A stretch of DNA of 64,000 nucleotides from Synechococcus sp. KORDI-49 (GTDB taxonomy: Bacteria; Cyanobacteriota; Cyanobacteriia; PCC-6307; Cyanobiaceae): contig NZ_CP006270.1 in NCBI RefSeq assembly GCF_000737575.1, positions 2,111,163 through 2,175,162 on the forward strand, written 5' to 3'. Below the pieces are notes generated by a model. That model saw only the letters and a list, made by a program, of their open reading frames with translations. It did no database searches and was not told the origin of the DNA. The stretch's first letter is position 1, and each line of letters opens with the position of its first letter. Below, one piece after another: positions 50,701-62,700 of the stretch. A program made the translations under genes and the position numbers.

Positions 50701-53700
50701 CCAAGATCGATTAAACGTTCCGATTCTGCAAGTTGTGCTGCTTCAGCAACAGACATCGTTGCGCGTGGCGCTACACCCATTCTTCGCAGCAACTGTTCCA
50801 CTGCTTCTCGCGATTCTGAGTCTAATTTTCTGACTTCAGTGGTTCTATCCAGAAGTTTTGCTTCCCCCTCATCAATCGTTTCTTGAACTGCAAATTGGCC
50901 TTCAGCAGTTATTGACGCTTGACCACCTTCAGAGTCTTTGTCTTTATAAATGACCTCTAGTTGATCCTCTGTTTCATTGAGTTGTACCGTAAAGTCTAGT
51001 TTTCCATATCCGTCAGCATCTCGAATCAACTCGACGATATCATCAATAGAGGTGGCATCTTCTGCTGTAATTACTTCATCATCTGTTGCCTTGAGCGTGG
51101 CACGATCTTCTGGCTCAATACCTTCTTTGTAAACCAGTTTAATGGAATCACCATCATTATCTGCATAAATAGTGAATTCAAGATCTCCATAGACGCTTTG
51201 GTCTTTCAACTTGCTGACGAGTTCTGCTAGATCTGTGTGATCCGAGGTTGTTGTACTAATGCTCTGCTTGCCATCGCTTAATGTGTATGTTGTAGACGGC
51301 TTGGTTTCTACTGGTATGACATAGTCCTCACCTGTTTTGATTGTTATTTTGTTTTGCCCATCGCTGAGCTCATAGGTTGTTGATGCCTCTGGCATCACAT
51401 TGATGTAGTGGTAGCTTCTCTCGGGTGTGAGTAGTAATGGATTTGATGCTGTGCTATCAAATATTTCTGGTACAGGTATTTTACCATTCTCTCCAAAGAT
51501 ATTTTCAACGAAACTTCTAACACTTGTTGATGGATCCAGTCGTAAATATCCGCTGCTGACAAGATCTTCTGCAATCTCTCGTAAATCTCCACTTAACTCA
51601 TTCAACGTGAGTTCGGGATTGATCAGTGTCGCATCTCCTCCCTCTGCTGGAAGCACAACGACAGGCGATACATGCCAGCTGAGGTTTACAACAACTCCGG
51701 CTTGATCCTCTGCATAACTTGCCGTGTCAAATCCAGATCCGGCTTCCAGCCAGTCCGCTCCTGGGCCACCTTCCAGCGTATCGTTGTTAAACCCACCGTA
51801 TAGCTCATCCTCACCAGGGCCACCGGAAAGAATATTTTCACCCCTTAAGCCGTGGATTGTGTCATTTCCTTCCTGACCAAGCAGTCGATCTGTATAGCTG
51901 TTGACATCACTTCCATAAATCACATCATTACCTGTTCCACCATCAAGGTAGACAACTGGTATCGGTGCAAGACGTGTACTTCCAAACAAGGTATCATTGC
52001 CATCTCCTCCTGTGAGGATTCCAAATCTTTCTGGCAGTTCCTCAAATTCGGATGATAACCATTCACCGAGTAGTGATTTGTTGAATGGCAATGTGTATGC
52101 ATCAGACGGTTGTAAGTGGTCATCTGTATCAGTACCATGATTGGTGACGATGAATCTTAGTTGCTGTCTTGATTCATCATCACTATCGACCATACGGATT
52201 CGTCCTTCATTGAAGGACGTTTCGAAATGTAAGAGGTCTTGATCTATGCCTTCAATGATTACAACTAGTTCTGGCTGCTTCTCTCCTTCAACAATTGAAT
52301 TGATTCTCAGAAGGGATCCTCTTAGATCAAAATCCCTTAACTCCTGGATGACATAACTGTGTGATATGTCTCTGCCATACGAATCTTTGATTGGTTGGCT
52401 TAAGTATCTTTCGGCTGCTAACTCATTGCTTCCCTTGTCGGCTGCAATGATCAGATCGCCGCTGGCAGCGTCTTTTGGATACAGAACCTGATCCCATACA
52501 AAGCTTGCTTCTTCGGGTTCATGCAGCACCAGTGTGTCCATGAATGGGTTGAAGTCCCTAATGACGACGATGTTTGCGTGGTCATCACTATTCGCTGATC
52601 CAAGATCCTCCCTATAGAAGAAGCCGTGTCGGTCACCGATTCGGAATTCATCCGATAAGGCTGTTCCTTGCATGACATTGACGATGTCTGCATCTGTAAA
52701 ATTATTGATCTCAGCGCTCCACTCAGCCAAGACAGGATCTGCTGTTAGTAGTTGACTTCTGTATGCAATCTTCGAAAACTCTTGGTCTGCAATGATTCTT
52801 GCCATCGCGGCATCAGCACTCGTACCAAGTGCCTCTAGATAGCTCTCTAGATTGTTGATGCCGTATGTTGCGAGAGTAGCTTCATTAATTCCTTCAAGCT
52901 GTTTTTCGCTGTAGTTTTGTATTTCATTCACCCCGCTACGCTTATGATCAATGGCGAATAGTTCTAGCTCGTAAATTCCATCTATATCTTTTGAGTCAAT
53001 GTTGTTATCATTATTGGTATCTCCTCTGATTGCAGTGAGTTCACTGGCATCGAAGTTATAGTCAAATTCGGCCCACCTCGGATCATTGCTGTTGGGCACA
53101 AACAGAGCATTTTCAAAGGTGATATCTCCAGTGACTCGAACATTGCCATTGTGAGTTGGTTCTAATCGGTTATTCCGATAAATCATTGTGATTGGATTAC
53201 CACCACCTTGACCATCGGCTTGTGTATTTTCATCGGCTGGTAGTGCAAAGAAATCTTCGCCTGTTAGCAAGAGATCGATATCTCCATCACCATCAATATC
53301 CCCACTATCAATGGTTCCATTCGCTACACCATAGAGTTCGATACCTGTATCCTTATAAATTGGTGTCTCTCCATCGATGTTGGTGATGTTGTGATCATCA
53401 GCTGTACCTGCATATAGGTAGATATTTGTTTGTGGTACCGCCAGGTTCTGACCTGTAGCGTCTCTTCTTGTTGCCGTAGAGAATCCAGTTAAAACCAGAT
53501 CATTTGCAATGACTTCTTCATTTCCATTCTGCTCACTAGTCGCGTTGTTTACTCCATCGGCGTCGAACAGATGAATATCACCTTTGTATATTCCTGTTGG
53601 TGACAATTCTTCCTCTTCAATTATGTTATATCCATCCTCCCCGAGTTCTTGTTCATCGTTCCATATCATTGGAGTCAATACCTTCCATTGCTCATCGTTG

Positions 53701-56700
53701 ATGTTATTGATCATTAGACCTAGCAATGGATCTGCCTTTTTTGGATTTGTTGCCTCTCCAGCATTGCCTGCAATGAAGAATCCAAAACCATCAATGCTTT
53801 CTTCTCTTTGTGTTTGTGATGTAAGGCCTTCACTTGTGCTGTTAATCCAGAGAGTACTCACATCGCTCAATGCATTACTTGGCTGATCTCCTCGCGCTGT
53901 TGTTACTTCGTTTACTTTGTCGGACAGCTCAATTGTCTTTATATTTTCTCTTTCGACTTTTAGGACTTGGTCGGCTTTTTGATATTTCTCCACATACTTA
54001 AGATTGTCAATTCCCCACGATTCATCACTGATTGACTGGTCAAGTGTCGAACTAAAGCCTAACTCAATTGTTTCTAATCCATCGGGGATTGTAATTGTGA
54101 TATTATATTTCTGATCGCTCCATTCGTTGAATACGGTATTTGCAAGCGTTTCGTATGGTGTAATTGTATACTCGTACTTTGCTCCATTGATTGTCGTTGT
54201 TCCTGATTTCTTTTCTTTTGTACCGTTATTTGTGAATGTCTCCGATATTATTTTTGTATCACCAGACCAAACATTGAACGTTTCTCCATCCCATGAATCG
54301 ATTCTTAAAAAATCAAATTCGATGGTCTGTGATTTTCCACCTAATTGAATTGTTGTACTTGTTGTTGGAGATGCGTCTCCCGATGTTCCTTCGTTGCCAT
54401 AGCGACCAAGGAATGCCCCCCATGCACTACTATCCTCGGTTTCAGTTTTTGCATTTTCAAATTCCGCTGTTTGATCATTGAATTCAATAGAGTGTTTAAT
54501 GTTGTTTAATGTTTCGCCTGATAGGATTATGTTGATGCTCGAATCATGACTTTGCTTGCCTGCATTTGTATGCGTAATTAAATAATCAGCATTGTCTATT
54601 ATTGTCTCTGGCTTTGTTGTCTGGATGTTCTCGTCTAGCACGTCTTTCCATCTGTAATTACCAAGCAGAATGTCTATGTTTCCGTTATCGTGCTCTATAA
54701 AACTCAAGTGAGCGCCATTCTGGCTTAGTTCGTAATTATCAGTGTCGCCGGTTTTTGTGATTTGCTCAAGAATAATTTCTTTCCGTTCTATTTCTTTGAC
54801 GTCGCTTACTTCGTTCTCCCCCGAGCCTGATTCTGTTTGTGTCACTTCAAGTGTGTATGACCACATCTTGACCTCTTCGTTCTGATAACCAACATGCAGT
54901 AGTTGATGCTGAATTCTTCCATCACTATCACTAATTTTTTTCAGATGGAAGCTTGGCTTCTCCAATGCTTTTAATCCATTTTTATATTGATTGTCTCGAG
55001 TATCCCCATCCACCGATGGTGATGATGCAGACGCGACACCCATTGTTAAGTCTGTGATTTCTCTGAAGCCTGTGCCAGCTTCGTCAAAGCGTGCCGTTCC
55101 ATCACCATCAAGGTCTTCTGATTTTGTTGTGTTCAGATACATTGCTGTACCTGGAATCCTTTCGTTGACTGATACCAGCACCTGGGCTGTTGAGGCTTCG
55201 CTGACTGGCTCGCCAGCATAAAATAGTTGTTCTAATAAATCCCATCCACCCGCATCGACAATTTCACCCAAATTATCTATTTGTTCAGAACCTTCGACGT
55301 TGGTTAATGTGAGTGAGTCAAATGGGATTGTTGGATATCCACCTTCTTCAAGTCTTAGCCCCGCGTAGTATCGATAACCGTTGGTGTGTGTAGTTCCACT
55401 GCCTACATGCCACTCAAATCTATCATCACTTCCATAGTCACTTGGAATGGTAATTGGTTGATAGTAGTGCCGCCATTCCAAGCCGCCTAGCTCCACTGGT
55501 TTCAGTTCAGTTGCTTCTCCAAGACCTTTATCCGTATTAACATCATTCGATGTACCAACCGTTGTGGCAAAGAAGAAAGTATCTTCACCGTTATAAGTCT
55601 CACTTGTTGCATACCATCCGCTCATTACATATGTTTTCCCACCAACTATTTCACCTCCGAGCTCAAGTTGAAACTTTGTTTGATTTCCATTTTGTTGTAA
55701 TACATACTTCGAGTTTGTCGGATTTTCTATTTCCGCTATCTTGTTGATTCCTGATTCTAGTTGCGCCAAGCCACCAGTATTTTGGTATAGATACAGTGCA
55801 GAGCCACCTGCTTTTTCATAGTAATCAATTTCAATATCGTAGTATTCACCTTCTGTTAAGTCAGGCACTGTAAATGTATCCCATGTTGGCGCATGATCAT
55901 TCCAACGGTTCACATATCGTGTTCCATTCACACTCACTCGAACTCCATCGTCACTGAGAACCCAGAATCGATTACTGCCTTGCGCAAATGCCTTGACACG
56001 TCCACGAACCTTGACGGAGAAATAATCTCCATCTCCATTGTGACTTTCGTCGTAGCTGTCATTGATGGCGACCGTTGTGAGATACTCAGTGTTTCTTAGC
56101 CAGTTTTTATTTGTACCTTCGTATAGATCGATTCGTGCACCTTCGCCTGTGTTAATAGCCGGTACACTGCCATTTTCAGCCGCGAGATCGAGCGTGTTTT
56201 CTGAAAAGTCTCCGCCAATAATGAGATTTTCACTGCGCTCGCTTGATCCTGCCAATGGCAGCTCAAGTTTCCCATCCTCATTCCAATCCATCCAATAAAC
56301 ATTGTCGCTATATGTATAAGCGTTTGACGTTGGAGATGGAACTGTATAGATAGGAGCTGTTGCTGTTGATCCATATGGGTATTCGAATGGATTTTCTTTG
56401 ACTAGAACCTCCGGTTGTTCAGCACTCAGAATGAGCTCATTCTGGTATGCAGGGAGTACTCCGCCTGGATCTCTGACCTGGATCGCGGCAGCCCCAAATT
56501 GAGGGTTGATTCCCAGTCGTTCATCAATCAAACTTTCAGCCGTTATTGCTGTTTCGTTATTTCCTATTGTCACCGTTGCATTTTTTGCATTGATTGTTGG
56601 TGTTGCTTTCGCACTGTTGGTAGCAACGATGCTTCCTGTACCTGTGTCAGCTGATATTGTGAACGTTAAATCACTGTATCTCTCAGCATTCCGTAGGTCG

Positions 56701-59700
56701 GTTACTAGCTCCTCCAACGAATTGGACTTAGCCGTCGTGGTTACTGTTGTTTGTCCATCGGTCAATGTATAGATAGTTCCAGTGACTGGTGTTGCTATTT
56801 CTGCGTTGTTGAGCTGGTAGCTTGTTGAGTCTAGTGCTGCCCCCCAAAGCTTCAAATCCCGATTGATTCGTTCTTCTGTTGTCGTTCCTCCTGCAAGAAT
56901 TAGTTCAAGCCCATTACTTGGATTGTTGTCGAGATCGAACCACGCACCACGCCCATGGTTAACACCAAGCAGTCCGTAATCTCTCCAATCTTTCCATGTA
57001 CCGCTGGCTTCACCTTCATCATTCAGTGTTTCGACGTATCGAATCGCGGCTTCAATTGATGCAATATCAGCGGCACCATTGGCATCTCTTGCTAACCCTT
57101 CTGGGATCGTGATTCTTTCCTCAGGTGAATAAGCTGCTTTTCCAGGATCCACAATAAGTCGATCAGGGGGTATATTCTCCTCATCAATATTGTGTCTCCC
57201 AATTGCATCTTCAGCAACGTTGATGAAGCGACTTAGGATCTGGTCTGTATCTCTATCAACAATCGACATCACACCAACTCGTTCAGTACTCCCTGTTTCA
57301 TTGGGCCATCCTGGGATTGGTTGATTACCTGCATAAGACGAAGTCAATGCCTCCCAGGCGATTCTCTTCTCTTCGTTGGTTATGATCTTTGTTGGGTTGT
57401 CGATATTTTGTTCGTTGCGTGCGATATATTGGGTAACAATGTTGAGCATCTGCTCCTCGCCAAGATCAATGATGAGTTGATCTAGTAGCGCTTCTGGTGT
57501 CCATTTTTGCCATTTCAAATCAATGGATCCAAAGCTCAGTCCATCTGTTAGGGAGATGACATCAGTGCTAACTGCATTGACATTGACCTCGTAGTCAATG
57601 CTTGAGCTGTAGGTCGTTTCGATATCACCATTTTCATTTTCCTTTTCTTCTTTGGTGATCACTTCTGTTGCGGCTAAGTCTAATGTGTAAAGCTCGCCAT
57701 TCACTGATCCTGTTGTAGCTTGACTGACGACATTTCGAGTCGTCCCATCATGCTCACCCGCATAGAAGTTCCAGACGATGTCTGTACCTGTCCCAGGGGC
57801 CAGCTCATAAACAACACCATCGGTACTACGCCGGTTTAGTGTGAAGTGTTTGCCTGAGTGGATACCTGCATTGTCACCATCGGTCGCTTGTGCTTCCAAC
57901 GTCAATACCACGCCTTCAAGTGCTTTCCTGAGATCACCATCCGTTGAGATGGCATCCCATGTCACCATGAGATCAGTTAGTACGGTATCAGTTTCTGCTT
58001 CTTGCCTCAGCAAGCCAACCTCTTTATCTCCGTTGTCATTCGTTTTTGCGTTAATAGCATCTACTTCGGCGAGAAGTGTGGTTAGATCGGTTTTAAGATC
58101 CTCTGAGTTCACGGGTCTGAGGCGATGCCCAACCAGAACATCAGAGTTGATACCACCCACGAGTCTGTCAAAACCCAGGCTCCGAATATCAGTTGGTAGA
58201 TTGATCAATTTGAATACATACTCTTTTATTTCTTCAATTCGCTCACGTGTTGACAAGGTCGAGCTGGCTGCATATGGCATTGCTATGTCACCTACCAGAT
58301 CTTTTATTTCGGGTATGGCTCCTTCTGTAACTTTGTCTGCATAATCACCCCCCTCACCGGCGTAGAGAATATCTTCTCCAAGAGCACCAAAGGCAGTGTC
58401 ACTTCCATACCCACCAGCCAGCACATCTCGTCCTGCATAGGTTTGCCCTGGGCTGGCCATCGTGAGCAGCATCGGATCATCGGAGTCGTCGCCTACCAAT
58501 TTGTCGTTGCCATCTCCACCAGCTAAGAGGTCATCTCCGATAGCACCCCATAGTTCATCATTGCCTTTGCCACCTTCCAGTGCATCGTTTCCATCTAGGA
58601 ACTGTTCCAACAGATTCATGGTGGCTGCGTATCCCTTCAGGATGTCGTTTCCGGTACCGCCCAGCAGAACATCTGAGCCAACACCACCCTCTAGGAGATC
58701 TGGACCGTGTCCGCCGAGGAGCCAGTCATCTCCTTGTTCGCCTTGCAATCGGTCTTCATCTCCATAGACATCTGACGGATCATCAGCCAGCAGCCGTAAC
58801 AATTCCCATTGTGCAGGCGTGATCCCATTCCAATCTGTCGTGCTATCACCGTCGTATTCAGCACCTTTGTCATTCGCTGTGATGGCTGATCCGAATGCCA
58901 CCTCAAGCAAACTCCGCATGTCGACGATGTAGTCGAGTCTCTTTTCGATTGGCTTGTCAGCGTCAACGAAATCGCTGATATTTTCTTCGCCTGTGTATTT
59001 CTTGATTTCGTTCCGAACCTCTTCACTCTCGAAATATAGATTCAGTGTTTCTGGGTCATCGGCATACTCTGTGATGAGATATTCTTGCACTTCAGGTAGC
59101 ATGATGCTAAGCACAAAGTCTTTGTATTTATCGAACGTGCTTTCCGTGGCTTTAAGATTGAAGCGATCTCCAAACAGCCAGTCGCTTTCGATTCCACCCA
59201 GGATTTGATCTTTACCCGATCCTCCGATCAATAGGTCTTGACCCTTGTCACCGTAGAGAAGATCAGCACCTTCAGATCCGGATAGTTGATCGTCTCCTTC
59301 CTCTCCATAAAGTTCATCATCTTCACTTCCTCCTTCCAGCCTGTCGTCACCTGTCACTCCCCATAGAACATCGACGCCTGCACCACCAACGAGCAAATCA
59401 TCTTCTGAGCCACCATCCAACTGATCGGCTCCTTCATCTCCAAATAAACGGTCTTCACCTTCGTGGCCTTCCAGAATGTCTGGGTCGTATCCACCAGTCA
59501 GAAGGTCTCGACCCTCTGCACCTTCCAGTTCATCCTGACCTGCACCACCATGCAATGTGTCCAGGCCGAATTGTCCTTGTAGCCAGTCGTTACCGCCTTC
59601 CCCTTTGAGTACATCGTCACCATCGTTTCCTTCGAGTGTGTCGTTGTCGGCTCCCCCTTCAACCAGGTCATTCCCGGTACCGGCGATCAGCAAGTCATTG

Positions 59701-62700
59701 CCTGTATCACCCTGCAAGGTGTCATTTCCACCTTCTCCGAGCAGATAGTCATCCTCACTGCCCCCTTGCATTAGGTCATGCCCTGACCCTCCGTACAGGC
59801 GGTCTTCATCCGCTTCACCCTGAAGTACATCATTGCCTGCTTCTCCAAGCAGACTGTCAGCTCCTGATCCACCAACCAAGAGATCATCGTCTTCACCACC
59901 TTGCATGGTGTCTTCACCCTCTTCACCCATGAGGTGATCAAGACCGGTTCCACCGATCAGCACATCTCCACCGGTTCCACCGTGAACGACGTCGTCCCCA
60001 CTGTCTCCGTACACCAAATCGCTATCGCCTCCGCCCTCGATCAGATCATCTCCTTCACCCCCATACACAGTGTCTTTGCCGTCGTCTCCCTTGATCTGAT
60101 CGTCGCCAGCTTCTCCATAGATCAGATCGCGTCCTTCGCCAGCTGAGACGACGTCTTCACCTGCACCAGCAGCAATGGTGTCACTACCGTCACCTCCCGA
60201 CAGTTTGTTGTCTCCTGCACTACCACCGATCAGGTCATTTCCGTCATCACCTGAGACCACATCAGCATCGAATCCAAGGATGGCGGTGCTGCTTCCTGCT
60301 TTCAGTTCTGAGATTGGAAGATCACTCCCTTTTGAGATGGAACCTGCAATCAGAACATCATCACCCTCACCACCATCGATCACATCGGCTCCGCCTTCGC
60401 CCAGCACCGTGTCGTTACCTGTGCCACTCTCGATCTGATCATCTCCTTTACCACCCGACAGATGATCGGCACCCTCATTGCCACTGATGTGATCGTCACC
60501 CAGATCACCCACAACCGTGTCATCTGAGCTGCCACCAGAGATGGTGTCATCTCCAAGCCCGCCATCGATCAGATCACGACCTGCATCTCCTGTCAGCTTG
60601 TCTTGACCGGCACCTCCCAGGATCGTGTCGCCATCGCCACCACCACTGATCTGGTCGTCTCCCTCATCGCCGGAGAGGAGATCCCTACCCGCTCCTCCAA
60701 CGAGGCTGTCATCGCCTTCACCACCTTGCAGTTCATCCCCGCCTGAATGACCAACCAGGGAATCATTTCCAACATCTCCCAGCAGTTGATCATCAGCTGA
60801 GCCACCAACCAACGAATCTGATCCTTCCCCACCACTCAGTTCGAGGCGGATACTGGAGCCAGAGCCATCCACGTAATCATTACCTTCACCACTATCTCCT
60901 GTGATCAAGGTGATACCAGAAAATCCTTCTGATTGTCCACCTGGACCTCGTACATTCATATTTGATCCACCCTGCAGAGTGAAGACTTCGCCGTTGTCGT
61001 TCGGATCTAGATTTCTCTGATCCGCTCTCGCACCGATATTCAACAGAAGTGTTGAACCCCCATCTGGTGCACTTGCATAATATGGTTGTGGTGGTGCACC
61101 TCCTTCGATGTCGAGCCTGAACAATTCAAATTCCGGAGTTCTATAGAGTGCAAACTTCTTCGTGAAGAACAAGAGGTCAAGCTTCACACCAATTTCTGCC
61201 TGCAATGCCACTCTTAAGGAGGCGTCAAAGATTGCCAGCGGGTTGTATGAGAAGTTGTCGAACAGTTCCTGGAATCGAACACGACCATCGTCATTGGGAT
61301 CATTCAGTTCTATCTCCAGATCTCCGATGATTGCAGCATCTCCATAAACTCCGAGGGGTCCGATGGAAACGCTGACGCCACCGCCGACTTCCATGCGGAT
61401 TTCTGCACCAGCCCCTTCGTATTGAGGTCCATTCGGCGACAGTGAGAAGCCAGGTTCTTCTGCTAATACATAGAATCCGTCTGCCAACGAGCTCAGCTCA
61501 CCTGTTTCAATCAATCCCCCAAGCCCAGTTAAGTCATAACCGAGGATGGTTGGTCGGATGTATGGTGTTAACTCTGCACCAACATTCAGGCTGACTGTCG
61601 GAGGTGAATAGATTGGTATGGACTTGTAGAAGTCCCAACTTGTTGTGAAGCCTTGTATTTGCAGCCGGATGAGGTCGAGTTCATAGCGACTGTCGGGATC
61701 TGATCCCATCATCAAATCCTTGAGCTTTGAAGCTGTATATCCGAAATCAAGGAACGGGAATGTTACAGCAGTTTTACCAATATCTGGTTTTTGTGATTTG
61801 GTTTTTTCAACCGGTCCGCTACCTAGATTGATGGCTCCAAGAGCATCATTGACCGCATCATCTTGCGAGCCTTGTGCTTCATTGTTGGCCTCTTGATCTG
61901 TTCGCCGGGTCGATACCTTCGTGTCTGCTGCATATTGGAAATTAAACAAATCATCTTGTTTTGGCTTGATATTCCCGGTTGTCCAAGTTTTGTCTTCAAG
62001 GAACAGTGTGGTTGGCACACTGATTTCACCTGAATCACTAATCGAGGCGACAGTATCCACAACGCTGTTGATCCCGTTGTAGAGATTGACCCACTTGGTT
62101 ACCGATCCGTTAGGTGTGCCTTCTCGGCCAAGATCGATGATATTGTGAAGTCTACCTGCTCCCAGTAGATTTAAGCCTGCAATTGAGAATTCGGTTTCCA
62201 GGATGTCTACAACTGGCTCCATAGGATCCAGAAAATAATCATTCAGGAAGTCTGAGATCTTTACAAATGGTCCACTGGCTGCTGCGAGTTGGTCACCCAG
62301 GCTGACGGTGATATCTCCTGGGCTTAGCAGGAATGGTGTCTGTTCAAATGACAGACCACCTGAACTTCCACCCGAGAAATGACCGCCATACAACATATCC
62401 CCATCGATCGAGATCACATCTCCCAGCGATGCACTGATCGTTGGATCAAGTTCAAAACCTCCAAGAAGATTGGCCTCAATATCCAGTTGGCTGATATCTG
62501 CCAGAGGGACTAATCCGCTGCCACCATCACCATCTTGTAGGTCCAGCTCAACGGTGACAAATCCACTTAAGAAAGGATCTTCTTCAGGTGCAATGATCGT
62601 TAGATCACTGCCAACTCGTTCTGGCGCACCCAATCCCAGTGTGTTTTCGTCTGAACTTGATGCAGCTAGTTCCAGGAAAGCAATTGACCCTTCTAAGGGC

